DNA of 15,798 nt from JANNSW01 sp031431235 (GCA_031431235.1 JANPDA010000198.1:1-15798); one strand, 5' to 3'; positions 5,733-14,560 are shown, counted from the stretch's first letter. Translations and numbers: made by a program. Notes: generated from the sequence alone by a model not told the origin.

Positions 5733-6551
5733 ATGAAACAGGCAAGATTGATCGTTATGGCCATTGCCGTCGTGGCTGCAGGTGCCGCGGCATTCCTCGC
5801 CAACGGCATGATCGCGCGACCCAAGACCATCGTGAAGCAGCAGAAGGTCGATACGATCAACGTGCTGGTCGCGAAGGCGGACATCCGACTGGGTGATTCG
5901 GTGAAGGTCACCGACCTCAAGTGGCAGGCCTGGCCAAAAGAGGCTGCAACCGAGGGCTATATCAACCAGACCGAGCACCCCAACGCCACCGCGGACTTCG
6001 CGGGCTCCGTGGCGCGGGCCCAGTTCCTTTCAGGCGAGCCGATTCGCGAGCAGAAGCTGATCAAGGCCAACGAAGGCGGCGTGATGGCGGCGATCCTGCC
6101 GGCCGGCATGCGCGCGATCTCGACCAAGATCACCGAGGAGACCTCCGCCGGCGGCTTCATCCTGCCAAGCGATCGCGTCGACGTCGTCGTCACCCGCAAG
6201 GTTCGCAGCCGCGACAGCCGCCAGGAGCAGCACGTGTCGGAGACGCTCTTCCGCAACGTGCGCGTTCTCGCCATCGGCCAGGACATCGACACCACCCTGA
6301 AGGACGGCAAGAAGGCCGGCGGCAAGGGTGCCTCGACCGCAACTCTCGAGCTCACGCCCAATCAGGCCGAGACGCTCGCACTCGCCCAGCAGATGGGTGA
6401 AATCCAGCTCACGCTCCGCAGCCTCGCAGAATCGCGCGGCACGAGCGCAGACGGCCCGGAGGGCGGCGAAAGCGCGTTCCAGGTCGAGCAGTCGAATGCC
6501 GTGAAGGTGCTGCGTTACGGCTCGTGGTCACGCGCTTATGGCGTCAAGTGA
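5733..6551 (+). CDS. cpaB: Flp pilus assembly protein CpaB (RcpC-type, SAF domain)
   Basis: A 272-residue protein starting MKQARLIVMAIAVVAAGAAA: an N-terminal membrane anchor at residues 6-24, then a periplasmic SAF domain at about 43-112 (INVLVAKADIRLGDSVKVTD...) and the RcpC/CpaB domain from about residue 118 (AAILPAGMRAISTKITEETS...). Length is normal. An upstream in-frame TTG at 5631 would add 34 polar residues before the anchor and is unlikely. AGGA lies about 14 bases before the ATG, so the ribosome-binding site is weak. CpaB-type proteins work with the secretin at the periplasmic side of the outer-membrane channel. First gene of the cpaB-tadC run, 40 bp before cpaC. Confidence 0.94.
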   Translation: MKQARLIVMAIAVVAAGAAAFLANGMIARPKTIVKQQKVDTINVLVAKADIRLGDSVKVTDLKWQAWPKEAATEGYINQTEHPNATADFAGSVARAQFLSGEPIREQKLIKANEGGVMAAILPAGMRAISTKITEETSAGGFILPSDRVDVVVTRKVRSRDSRQEQHVSETLFRNVRVLAIGQDIDTTLKDGKKAGGKGASTATLELTPNQAETLALAQQMGEIQLTLRSLAESRGTSADGPEGGESAFQVEQSNAVKVLRYGSWSRAYGVK

Positions 6552-6591
6552 GGCCGTACAGGCTCCAGCTCCTTCCAGAGGTATCATTCCC

Positions 6592-8127
6592 ATGAAATCC
6601 ATCGTCAAGACAGCCTGGGCTGCCGCATTCCTCGCCGCGGCAGGCCTCGCCGGAGCCGCCGGCATCGCACTGAAGCCGCAGGTGGCAATCGCCGGGTCGG
6701 ACAACCCCGACGTCGGTCACAACGGCCTGCTGCGCATCAGCAGTGAGGAGGTGTTGCCTGCGAGCCGCAACATCATGGTCGGTCTCAACAAGACCTTGCT
6801 GGTCGAGGTGCCGCGGGATCTGCGCGACGTCGTCGTGTCGAATCCGGAAAATCTCGACGCCGTGGTGCAGACCGCAAACCGCGTCTACCTGATCGCCAAG
6901 AAGCTCGGCGACGCCAACGTCTTCTTCTTCGACGAGAACGGCGAGCAGATCCTGACGCTGGAAGTCCGCATCGAGCGCGACATGGCCGTGTTCGAGCGGC
7001 TGATGGAGCGTCTGATCCCGGCCGGCAACATCAAGGCCGAGGTGATCAACGATACGATCATCCTGACCGGCTCGGTGCCGAACCCGGGTGACGCCGCCCG
7101 CGCCTCCGACATCGCCGCCCGCTTCATGACGCGGCCCGGCGAGAGCAACAAGCGCGACGAGCAGAAGGTCGTCAACATGCTCCAGGTGGAAGCCAAGGAG
7201 CAGGTCCTGCTGCAGGTCAAGGTTGCCGAGATCACGCGCAGTACGATCAAGCGTCTCGGGGTGAATTGGAACGGCACCCACATCGGAGACTCCGCATTTG
7301 GTTTCAGCACGAACAACTCGTTCCCGTTGACCAGTGGCCAGGGCGGCAACAATTTCCTGTTCGGAATTACCGGACCATCGAACGGCCTCGATAACTGCGT
7401 GGCATCGGGCGTTGCCGCAGCGGTGACACCTGCCGCTGCCGCAGGCTCCGTGAATTGCCTTGCTCGCAACATCGAAGCCTTCGAACGCACGGGCCTCCTC
7501 CGCACACTGGCCGAGCCGACCCTGACGGCGATCTCCGGCGAGACGGCGAGCTTCCTGGCTGGCGGCGAGTTCCCAATTCCGACCGGCGTCGACAAGGACG
7601 GACACTTCGCCGTCGAGTTCAAGAAGTTTGGTATCAGCTTGGCGTTCACGCCGCTTGTGTTGTCCGAGAGCCGGATTTCCTTGAAGATCGACAGTGAAGT
7701 TTCTGAGATCTCGAAAGAGCTGACTGTCGAGCTCGGTTTCGGAGCTGCGATACCTGGCCTCAACGTTCGCCGCGCAAAGACCACTGTCGAGCTGCCCTCG
7801 GGCGGGTCGCTGGTGATGGCAGGCCTCATCTCCGAGGACACGCGCCAGAATCTGGACGGAGTGCCTGGCCTGAAGAGCCTGCCGATCCTCGGCACGCTGT
7901 TCCGCAGCCGCGACTTCCAGAAGAAAGAGACCGAGCTCGTGATCATCGTCACGCCCTACACGGTCAATCCGGTCGGGATGTCGCAGGTCGCATTGCCTAC
8001 GGACGGCCTGTTCGATCCCTCCGACGCCAAGGCCAACTTCATGGGCCAGCTCAACCGGGTCTATGGCCGCGACGACAAGCTTCCTGCCGGCCAATACGAA
8101 GGCAACTACGGCTTCATCATCGAATAA
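6592..8127 (+). CDS. cpaC: Outer-membrane secretin CpaC (RcpA-type)
   Basis: 511 residues: signal peptide to about residue 34 (VAIA before GSDNP), pilus-assembly N domain at about 55-130 (NIMVGLNKTLLVEVPRDLRD), BON-like segment at about 130-182, then the secretin domain with LLRTLAEPTLTAISGETASF (302-321) and the signature VPGLKSLPILGTLFRSRDFQ followed by ELVIIVTPY. It forms the outer-membrane channel for the Flp pilus. Start: ATG 6592 has AGAGGT about 10 bases upstream; the frame is open further upstream over the cpaB end but would spoil the signal peptide. Oddity: between the N-terminal secretin part and the LLRTLAEP strand there is an Ala/Gly/Val-rich insert bracketed by Cys269 and Cys289. 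Gap to cpaD is 23 bp. Confidence 0.95.
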   Translation: MKSIVKTAWAAAFLAAAGLAGAAGIALKPQVAIAGSDNPDVGHNGLLRISSEEVLPASRNIMVGLNKTLLVEVPRDLRDVVVSNPENLDAVVQTANRVYLIAKKLGDANVFFFDENGEQILTLEVRIERDMAVFERLMERLIPAGNIKAEVINDTIILTGSVPNPGDAARASDIAARFMTRPGESNKRDEQKVVNMLQVEAKEQVLLQVKVAEITRSTIKRLGVNWNGTHIGDSAFGFSTNNSFPLTSGQGGNNFLFGITGPSNGLDNCVASGVAAAVTPAAAAGSVNCLARNIEAFERTGLLRTLAEPTLTAISGETASFLAGGEFPIPTGVDKDGHFAVEFKKFGISLAFTPLVLSESRISLKIDSEVSEISKELTVELGFGAAIPGLNVRRAKTTVELPSGGSLVMAGLISEDTRQNLDGVPGLKSLPILGTLFRSRDFQKKETELVIIVTPYTVNPVGMSQVALPTDGLFDPSDAKANFMGQLNRVYGRDDKLPAGQYEGNYGFIIE

Positions 8128-8150
8128 TCGCGGGTCCACGGAGAACTGCC

Positions 8151-8894
8151 ATGACGTCCTTCAAGAACAAGCAATGTGCATTCGGACCCGGCCTGCGGCC
8201 AGTCGCGATGCAACTGATCGCCGCCTCTCTGCTCGCCACGGGACTCGCTGGTTGCCGCGACTACAATGACGGCCGGCTGGTCTCCTGGGAGCAGCCGATG
8301 ACGGTCGAGGAGCGCCACCCGATCGTGGTCGAGGAGGAGCGCCAGGTGCTCGCCCTCGAGGTCAATCGCGGAGCGACGGGCCTGACGGCCGGTCAGCGCG
8401 ACGAGGTTGCCGGCTTCCTCGGCGCCTGGCGCGGCATGGGCGGCAATCGCCTGATGATCTCGGCCCCCAGTGGCGCCGCCAACGAGTATGCGGCCTATCA
8501 CGTGGTTGCCGATCTTCGCCAGATGCTGCGCGGCGCCGGCGTCCCCGAGGCAGCGATCTCGGTCGATGCCTACCACGAGGGTGGAGGTAAACCGCCGGTA
8601 AAGCTTTCCTTCGTAGGCTACGTCGCCAAGGGCCCGGATTGCGGCCAGTGGCCGACGAACCTCGCCGAGGAGAAGCAGAACGTCAGTTATCAGAACTTCG
8701 GCTGCGCGCAGCAGCACAACCTCGCCGCCATGGTCGCCAATCCACGCGATCTCGTGGAGCCGAGGGCGATGACGGCGCGCTCATCGGAGCGGCGTGACAC
8801 AGCCTGGCGCGACTACGTCAAGGGCCAGAGCACGATCTCCGAGACCAAGGACGAAGAGAAGGCCGGCACCATCAGCGACGTGGCAAAACAATGA
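8151..8894 (+). CDS. cpaD: Pilus assembly lipoprotein CpaD
   Basis: 247 residues with a lipoprotein signal: hydrophobic stretch and lipobox LAGC with Cys35 as the lipidated residue. GGAGA is 6 bases before the ATG. The mature part matches the CpaD family in order and content: a V-x-ERHPIVVEEE segment, an OmpA-like mixed region, and a C-terminal block with DCGQWP and NFGCAQQHNLAAMVANPRDL, whose two cysteines may form a disulfide. The C-terminal 50 residues are charged. Family knowledge: CpaD is an outer-membrane-associated partner of the CpaC secretin, pilotin-like in role. Its TGA overlaps the cpaE start as ATGA, indicating coupled translation. Confidence 0.93.
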   Translation: MTSFKNKQCAFGPGLRPVAMQLIAASLLATGLAGCRDYNDGRLVSWEQPMTVEERHPIVVEEERQVLALEVNRGATGLTAGQRDEVAGFLGAWRGMGGNRLMISAPSGAANEYAAYHVVADLRQMLRGAGVPEAAISVDAYHEGGGKPPVKLSFVGYVAKGPDCGQWPTNLAEEKQNVSYQNFGCAQQHNLAAMVANPRDLVEPRAMTARSSERRDTAWRDYVKGQSTISETKDEEKAGTISDVAKQ

Positions 8895-10204
8895 GCAACT
8901 CAGTTTACGCGAACCAGCCCATGGTGCTCGACGGCTACGAGGCCCGCGACCACCGCCATGGCGGCGATACGCTCGGCGAAGGTCGGCACGACCAGGCCAA
9001 GCCGATCCCTCGCATCACGGTGCAGGCCTTCTGCGAGACAGCGGAAACCGCCGAGACCGTGCAAGTCTGCAGCGAGGACCGGCGCTTGGCGCGGGCCCAC
9101 GTCAACGTGCACATGGGGGGCATTTTCGCCGCCCAGGCGCACTATGCCGAGAATCCCTCGCCCAACCTCATCATCATCGAGTCGGCGCTCGATCGCTCGA
9201 CGCTGCTGGGAGCGCTCGACCAGCTCTCCGAAAGCTGCGATGCCGGCACCAAGGTGATGATCGTCGGGCACAAGAACGACATCATTCTCTATCGTGAGCT
9301 GCTGAAGCGCGGTGTCAGTGAGTACCTGGTTGCGCCCGTCTCCCCGCTCACCCTGATGGAGAGCCTGTCGAACCTCTACACCGAGCCGGGCAGCGACCCC
9401 GTTGGGCATGTGATCGCTTTCATCGGCGCCAAGGGCGGCGTCGGCTCCTCGACGCTATGCCACAACGTCGCCTGGACCGTTTCGCGGATGCTGCAGACGA
9501 ACGTCGTGATCACCGATCTCGACCTTCCCTTCGGCACGGCGGGTCTCGACTTCAACCAGGACCCCGTGCAGGGCATTGCGGACGCCCTGTCGAGCCCCGA
9601 GCGGCTCGACGAGGTGCTGCTCGACCGCTTGCTGGCGAAATGCACCGACCACCTGAGCCTGTTCGCAGCCCCGGGTGTGCTCGATCGCAACTACGACATC
9701 GATCCGGCAGCATTCGAGCACGTGCTCGATATCGTGCGCAACAACGTTCCCTATGTCGCGCTCGACGTGCCTCACATCTGGACGACGTGGGCCAAGCAGG
9801 TCGTGCTGGGCGCCGATCAGGTCGTCATCACGGCTGCCCCCGACCTCGCCAACCTGCGTAACGCCAAGAACCTGGTCGACCTGCTGAAGCAGCATCGCAA
9901 GAACGACAAGCCGCCCCAGTTGGTTCTCAACATGGTCGGCATGCCAAAGCGGCCCGAGATCCCGGTCAAGGAGTTCGCCGAGGCCCTCGAGTTGAAGCCC
10001 CAGGCTGTAATCGAGTACGATGCCGAAACCTTCGGGCTTGCCGCCAACAACGGCCAGATGGTGGAGGAGCTCGGCACCAAGTCGCGTTCCGCCGACCACA
10101 TCCGCAATCTCGCCTGCGCGCTGACCAACCGGTCAGCTCCCGTAATAGAGCAGAAGTCGATGCTTGCGCCATTGCTGGCGCGGTTCACTCGCAAGAAGTC
10201 CTGA
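8891..10204 (+). CDS. cpaE: Pilus-localising MinD/ParA-like ATPase CpaE (TadZ-type)
   Basis: 437 residues. A polar N-terminal extension (1-40) is followed by a degenerate receiver-like domain (about 42-155, NLIIIESALDR ... SEYLVAPVSP) in which the usual phospho-acceptor Asp is replaced by Glu97. The ATPase domain has the deviant Walker A AKGGVGSST (Lys181 to Thr188): the ParA/MinD signature lysine is kept, while the P-loop lysine before Ser/Thr is Ser186. I recall the same change in other CpaE proteins, so it looks family-typical. VVITDLDLPFG follows as the next ATPase motif. Family knowledge: CpaE/TadZ places the Tad machine at the pole and recruits other components. It overlaps cpaD by 4 bp and is 25 bp before cpaF. 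Confidence 0.94.
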   Translation: MSNSVYANQPMVLDGYEARDHRHGGDTLGEGRHDQAKPIPRITVQAFCETAETAETVQVCSEDRRLARAHVNVHMGGIFAAQAHYAENPSPNLIIIESALDRSTLLGALDQLSESCDAGTKVMIVGHKNDIILYRELLKRGVSEYLVAPVSPLTLMESLSNLYTEPGSDPVGHVIAFIGAKGGVGSSTLCHNVAWTVSRMLQTNVVITDLDLPFGTAGLDFNQDPVQGIADALSSPERLDEVLLDRLLAKCTDHLSLFAAPGVLDRNYDIDPAAFEHVLDIVRNNVPYVALDVPHIWTTWAKQVVLGADQVVITAAPDLANLRNAKNLVDLLKQHRKNDKPPQLVLNMVGMPKRPEIPVKEFAEALELKPQAVIEYDAETFGLAANNGQMVEELGTKSRSADHIRNLACALTNRSAPVIEQKSMLAPLLARFTRKKS

Positions 10205-10229
10205 GACTAGAACGGCTGGAGCCCATCCA

Positions 10230-11759
10230 ATGTTCGGCAAGCGCACTGGAAACGATCTGCAGACGCCGCGGCGCAGCGGGCCTCCTCAGCCCGTGCCGAT
10301 GGCTGGGCCAGTCAAGGACCTGCCAAAGGCGGCCGCCGGTGCAAGACCGGTGGCCCCCGAGGCCATGCCAAAGGCCGAGGTGACGGCTGCACGCGGTGGC
10401 GCCACTGCCGCCGAAAAGGCCAAGGCCTCGACCGAGCGGCGCCACTCGGAAGAGTACTATGACATCAAGACGACGGTCTTCAACGCGCTGATCGACACGA
10501 TCGACCTGACCCAGCTCGCCAAGCTCGACGCGGAAGCGGCGCGCGAGGAGATCCGCGACATCGTCGGCGAGATCATCCAGGTCAAAAACGTCGTGATGTC
10601 GATCGCCGAGCAGGAAGAGCTGCTCGAGGACATCTGCAACGACGTGCTGGGCTACGGCCCGCTCGAGCCGCTGCTCGCGCGCGACGACATCGCCGACATC
10701 ATGGTCAATGGCGCCAACACGACCTACATCGAAACCGGCGGCAAGGTCGAGCGCACCAGCGTCCGCTTCGCCGACAACACCCAGCTGATGAACATCTGCC
10801 AGCGCATCGTCAGCCAGGTCGGCCGGCGTGTCGATGAATCGAGCCCGATCTGCGACGCGCGCCTCCCCGACGGCAGCCGTGTCAACGTCATCGCCCCCCC
10901 ACTCGCGATCGATGGCCCCTGCCTCACCATTCGTAAGTTCAAGAAGGACAAGCTGAAGCTCGAGCAGCTGTTGAAGTTCGGCTCGATCAGCCCGCAAGGC
11001 AAGACGATCCTGGAGATCATCGGCCGCGTACGCTGCAACGTCGTCATCTCGGGCGGCACGGGCTCGGGCAAGACGACGCTACTCAACTGCATCACCGGTT
11101 GCATCGACGAGGACGAGCGCATCATCACCTGCGAGGACAGCGCCGAGCTCCAGCTGCAGCAGCCTCACGTGGTGCGCCTCGAAACCCGTCCGCCCAATCT
11201 CGAGGGCGAGGGCCAGATCACCATGCGCGACCTGGTCAAGAACTGTCTGCGTATGCGTCCCGAGCGGATCATCGTCGGCGAGGTGCGCGGCCCGGAGGCT
11301 TTCGATCTCCTCCAGGCCATGAACACCGGTCACGACGGCTCGATGGGCACGCTCCACGCCAACAGCCCGCGCGAAGCCATCAGCCGTATGGAGAGCATGA
11401 TCATGATGGGCGGCTTCTCGCTGCCCGTCCGCACCATCCGCGAGCAGATCGTGGGCGCCGTGGACATCATCGTGCAGGCTGCGCGGCTGCGCGACGGCTC
11501 GCGCCGCATCACCCACATTACCGAGGTGGTGGGCATGGAAGGCGAGGTGGTGACCCTGCAGAACCTGCTCGTCTACGACATTCTCGGCGAGGACAAGCAC
11601 GGCAAGCTGATCGGCCGCCATCGCTCGACCGGCATCGTGCGCCCGCGCTTCTGGGATCGTGCGGCCTATTATGGCGAGCAGGATCGGCTCGCCGCGGCAC
11701 TCTCCTCCTCCGAGGTTCAGGACGACAACGGCATGTTGTTGGGAGAGTCGAATGGCTGA
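10230..11759 (+). CDS. cpaF: Pilus assembly/retraction ATPase CpaF (TadA-type)
   Basis: 509 residues from ATG 10230 (MFGKRTGNDLQ), with TGGAG about 9 bases upstream. The frame is open upstream across the end of cpaE, but that is shadow. A Pro/Ala-rich linker covers residues 12-65, then the N-terminal domain, and the secretion-ATPase core. The Walker A GGTGSGKT is at 275-282 (Lys281), the Asp box is in TCEDSAELQL, and the Walker B-type stretch RIIVGEVRG has Glu351, followed by MGTLHAN (His box) and an arginine-rich end. It is the hexameric motor in the cytoplasm that powers Flp pilus extension and, in Caulobacter, retraction, acting on the TadB/TadC platform. Its last codons overlap the tadB start by 8 bp. 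Confidence 0.97.
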   Translation: MFGKRTGNDLQTPRRSGPPQPVPMAGPVKDLPKAAAGARPVAPEAMPKAEVTAARGGATAAEKAKASTERRHSEEYYDIKTTVFNALIDTIDLTQLAKLDAEAAREEIRDIVGEIIQVKNVVMSIAEQEELLEDICNDVLGYGPLEPLLARDDIADIMVNGANTTYIETGGKVERTSVRFADNTQLMNICQRIVSQVGRRVDESSPICDARLPDGSRVNVIAPPLAIDGPCLTIRKFKKDKLKLEQLLKFGSISPQGKTILEIIGRVRCNVVISGGTGSGKTTLLNCITGCIDEDERIITCEDSAELQLQQPHVVRLETRPPNLEGEGQITMRDLVKNCLRMRPERIIVGEVRGPEAFDLLQAMNTGHDGSMGTLHANSPREAISRMESMIMMGGFSLPVRTIREQIVGAVDIIVQAARLRDGSRRITHITEVVGMEGEVVTLQNLLVYDILGEDKHGKLIGRHRSTGIVRPRFWDRAAYYGEQDRLAAALSSSEVQDDNGMLLGESNG

Positions 11760-12726
11760 GATTCTCGTCGTCGTCCTCGCCGCACTGAGCGTCGGGGTGA
11801 TCGCCTATCTGGCGGTCATACCCTATCTGTCCGGCGAGAAGAAAACCGCGAAGCGCGTCCAGGATGTTTCCAAGGGCCGCAACAGCCGTTCGAGCCGAAA
11901 CTCGGCGGACGAGCTGAGCGCACGCAAGAAGAACGTCCAGGATTCGCTGAAGGAGCTCGAGAAGAAGCAGAAGTCGAAGGGGCGCCTCTCGATTCGCACC
12001 CGGCTGATGCGTGCGGGCCTCGAGGCGACACCACGCGACTTCTACATCGCGAGTGCGATCACGGGCATTGTTCTGGCCGGTGGCGTGATGATCGCAGGCG
12101 GCGATTTCCCGCTGGCAGGCCTGCTCGGTTTCGTCGGCGCGCTCGGCCTGCCGCGGTGGGTGGTCGGTTTTCTCGTCAAGCGACGGCAGGCGAAATTCCT
12201 GCACGAGTTCGCCAATGCCATCGATGTGATCGTGCGCGGCGTCAAGACCGGCCTGCCGTTGAACGAATGCCTCGAGATCATCGCGCGCGAAAGTCCCGAG
12301 CCGGTGCGCAAGGAGTTCGCCGAGCTGGTCGAGCAGCAGCGTATCGGCATCCCGCTCGGCGATTGCTTCGAGCGCATGATGGAGCGGATGCCGGTCCCCG
12401 AGGTCAACTTCTTCTCGATCGTGATCTCGATCCAGCAGTCCGCGGGCGGTAACCTCGCGGAAGCGCTGGGCAACCTCTCGGGCGTGCTCCGGTCGCGGAC
12501 CCAGTTGAAGGCGAAGGTGCAGGCGCTGTCATCGGAAGCCAAGGCTTCGGCGGCGATCCTGGGTGCCTTGCCGTTCATCGTGATGACGATGGTCTACATC
12601 ACCTCGCCCGATTACATCTCGTTGTTGTGGAAGGATCAGATGGGACACTTGATGCTTGCCGGTGCGGGCTTCTGGATGTTCTGCGGTCTCTACATCATGC
12701 GCAAGATGATCAACTTCAAGTACTGA
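11752..12726 (+). CDS. tadB: Tad inner-membrane platform protein TadB
   Basis: 324 residues from ATG 11752, with GGGAGAG ending 4 bases upstream. An N-terminal membrane helix (about 4-26) is followed by a highly charged cytoplasmic stretch rich in Lys/Arg/Ser (28-78), two close hydrophobic segments (about 95-140), a type II secretion F domain (about 155-285, FANAIDVIVRGVKTGLPLNE ... QQSAGGNLAEALGNLS) and C-terminal helices. Type II secretion F-domain proteins transmit motor movement from CpaF to pilin polymerisation in the inner membrane. It overlaps cpaF by 8 bp and precedes tadC by 40 bp. Confidence 0.95.
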   Translation: MAEILVVVLAALSVGVIAYLAVIPYLSGEKKTAKRVQDVSKGRNSRSSRNSADELSARKKNVQDSLKELEKKQKSKGRLSIRTRLMRAGLEATPRDFYIASAITGIVLAGGVMIAGGDFPLAGLLGFVGALGLPRWVVGFLVKRRQAKFLHEFANAIDVIVRGVKTGLPLNECLEIIARESPEPVRKEFAELVEQQRIGIPLGDCFERMMERMPVPEVNFFSIVISIQQSAGGNLAEALGNLSGVLRSRTQLKAKVQALSSEAKASAAILGALPFIVMTMVYITSPDYISLLWKDQMGHLMLAGAGFWMFCGLYIMRKMINFKY

Positions 12727-12766
12727 TCCGCGTCTCGCAGCAAGCGCCGTTCGGCGGAGGCACCAC

Positions 12767-13753
12767 ATGTTCGATATCATCTTCTCCATGGTCGCCAACC
12801 CGCAGATGGCGGTGACGTTCTTTGCGGCGATCGCGGCATTTGCGACGGTGCTGACGATCGCGTTGCCTGCATTCTCGCGCGACCGCATGGCGGGCCGCAT
12901 GAAGGTGATGGCGATCGAGCGCGAGAAAATGCGGGCGACACGGCTGACCGAGCTGCAGGCTGCCAACAAACCCCAGAACGCGCGCCTGCGCCGCGAGACC
13001 AAGGGTTATGTGTCGCAGGTCGTGGATCAGCTCAACCTGCGCCAGGCCTTCGAGACCGACGAAGTGAAGCGGAAATTGAAGATGGCGGGTCTGCGCGGCC
13101 AGGCGCCGGTCATCATGTTCGTCTTCTTCCGCTTCGCGATGCCGATTGCGACCTTCGTGGGCTCGGTGTTCTATCTGTTCGTTGCCCGCGATCACGAGTT
13201 GCCGGTGTTCGTACGGCTCGGCATCTGCCTTGCCTCCGCCTATCTCGGCCTCTACCTGCCCAACGTCTTCATCTCGAACCTCATCCAGCGCCGCCAGCTC
13301 TCGATCTCGCAGTCCTTCCCCGACGCACTCGACCTGCTGCTGATCTGCGTGCAGTCGGGCATGTCGACGGAAGCTGCTTTCGGCAAGGTGTCGAAGGAGG
13401 TCGCGGTGCAGTCGATCGAGCTGGCGGAGGAATTTTCGCTGACGACGGCCGAGCTCTCCTACCTGCCCGAGCGGCGCCTCGCCTTCGAGAACCTCGCCAA
13501 GCGCACCGGCATTCCTTCCGTCAAGGCGGTGGCGACCAGCCTGATCCAGGCCGAGCGCTACGGTACGCCGGTCAGCCAGGCGCTGCGGGTGATGGCGAAA
13601 GAGAACCGGGAGCTGCGCATGTCGGCCGCCGAGAAAAAGGCGGCGGCCCTGCCGCCCAAGCTGACGGTGCCCATGATCGTGTTCTTCCTGCCGGTGCTGT
13701 TCGTCGTCATCATCGGCCCGGCCGCGATCCAGTACATGCGCCTCAACAAATAG
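12767..13753 (+). CDS. tadC: Tad inner-membrane platform protein TadC
   Basis: 328 residues from ATG 12767 with GGAGG 6 bases upstream. It begins with a hydrophobic helix (MAVTFFAAIAAFATVLTIAL), has a charged cytoplasmic loop, two hydrophobic segments near residues 110-165, a type II secretion F domain at about 180-300 (FPDALDLLLICVQSGMSTEA ... QAERYGTPVSQALRVMAKEN), and a final helix (VPMIVFFLPVLFVVIIGPAA). It pairs with TadB to form the platform. It is the last pilus gene on this strand: the usual next gene, tadD, is absent, and the convergent phaR begins 43 bp later. No clear terminator is seen in those 43 bp. Confidence 0.95.
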   Translation: MFDIIFSMVANPQMAVTFFAAIAAFATVLTIALPAFSRDRMAGRMKVMAIEREKMRATRLTELQAANKPQNARLRRETKGYVSQVVDQLNLRQAFETDEVKRKLKMAGLRGQAPVIMFVFFRFAMPIATFVGSVFYLFVARDHELPVFVRLGICLASAYLGLYLPNVFISNLIQRRQLSISQSFPDALDLLLICVQSGMSTEAAFGKVSKEVAVQSIELAEEFSLTTAELSYLPERRLAFENLAKRTGIPSVKAVATSLIQAERYGTPVSQALRVMAKENRELRMSAAEKKAAALPPKLTVPMIVFFLPVLFVVIIGPAAIQYMRLNK

Positions 13754-13796
13754 GCGGGCAGCAGCGGGCCGCCGTCGGCATCGAAGGTCTCCTCGC

Positions 13797-14504
13797 TCAC
13801 CGCTCGCCCTTGGCCAGCTGGTCGATCTGGCGCTGCATGGCGGTGAGCTGGTCACGCAGGATCTCGATCTCGTTGCGGGCATCGACCTTGGCGGCCGGCT
13901 CGGATCCGGGCTCGGCGAACGCCGGAGCGGTCTCTGGCTCCGCGCCGGCTTCGCCATTGGCCTCGCCCGGCCGCCCGATGTGACCGAACGGCGTGAACAT
14001 GGTGAAGGCCTTCTCGAACATCGCCATGTTCTTCCTGGCCTGCTCCTGCATGGCATCGAGCGCGGTCGTACCGAACGGATTGGCGGCAAACGGCGCCACG
14101 CCCCAGACATCCGTCAACTGCTTGCGGAACTTCGCCTGATCACGGGTGAGCATGCCCATGGAGAGATCGAGGTAGCTCGGCACCAGGCGGCCCATGCTGT
14201 CGCCATAGAAGCGGATGAGCTGCCTGAGGAAATTGACCGGCAGGAGATTCTGCCCGCGCCCCTCCTGCTCCAGGATGATCTGGGTCAGCACGCTGTGCGT
14301 CAGCTCCTCGCCGGTCTTGGCGTCGTAGACGACGAAGTCGCGCTCGGCTTTCACCATCTGCGCGAGGTCCTCGAGCGTGACGTACGTGCTCGTCTCGGTA
14401 TTGTAGAGGCGACGGTTCGCGTATTTCTTGATCGTCACCGGCTTCTTGGTCTCGGCCACGTCGCTGCTCGCATTCCGCTTGGAGGAGTTTCTCGTGTGTT
14501 GCAT
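13797..14504 (-). CDS. phaR: Polyhydroxyalkanoate synthesis repressor PhaR
   Basis: 235 residues. The N-terminal DNA/PHA-binding domain covers about residues 22-85: TIKKYANRRLYNTETSTYVT, then LEDLAQMVKAERDFVVYDAK and LTQIILEQEGRG, which is diagnostic of PhaR (PHB_acc_N). Further segments with LPVNFLRQLIRFYGDSMGRL and YLDLSMGMLTRDQ fit the PHB accumulation regulator domain. A Pro/Ala/Glu-rich linker (175-210) leads to a C-terminal coiled-coil-like end (IEILRDQLTAMQRQIDQLAK). Family knowledge: PhaR represses phasin and other PHA genes and is released by binding PHA. AAGGT lies about 6 bases before ATG 14504. It converges on tadC with a 43-bp gap; no phasin or PHA enzyme gene is in view. Confidence 0.96.
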   Translation of the reverse strand: MQHTRNSSKRNASSDVAETKKPVTIKKYANRRLYNTETSTYVTLEDLAQMVKAERDFVVYDAKTGEELTHSVLTQIILEQEGRGQNLLPVNFLRQLIRFYGDSMGRLVPSYLDLSMGMLTRDQAKFRKQLTDVWGVAPFAANPFGTTALDAMQEQARKNMAMFEKAFTMFTPFGHIGRPGEANGEAGAEPETAPAFAEPGSEPAAKVDARNEIEILRDQLTAMQRQIDQLAKGER

Positions 14505-14560
14505 TGCGGCACCTTAGCACATTCGTGACGGGGCGGAACGGCTTTTGCAAGGGCCTGTCG

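Noticed and set aside
6544..8139. A 531-codon minus-strand open frame opposite cpaC
   Set aside because: The plus-strand frame has unmistakable secretin motifs and a signal peptide; the antisense product has shadow composition and no recognisable motif.
10164..10229. N-terminal extension of cpaF overlapping cpaE
   Set aside because: The extra residues are the shadow of the cpaE C-terminus; ATG 10230 has its own ribosome-binding site and gives a normal CpaF start.
12716..14110. A 464-codon minus-strand open frame across tadC and part of phaR
   Set aside because: It overlaps two genes with solid family motifs in other frames and is Arg/His-rich without any domain pattern.
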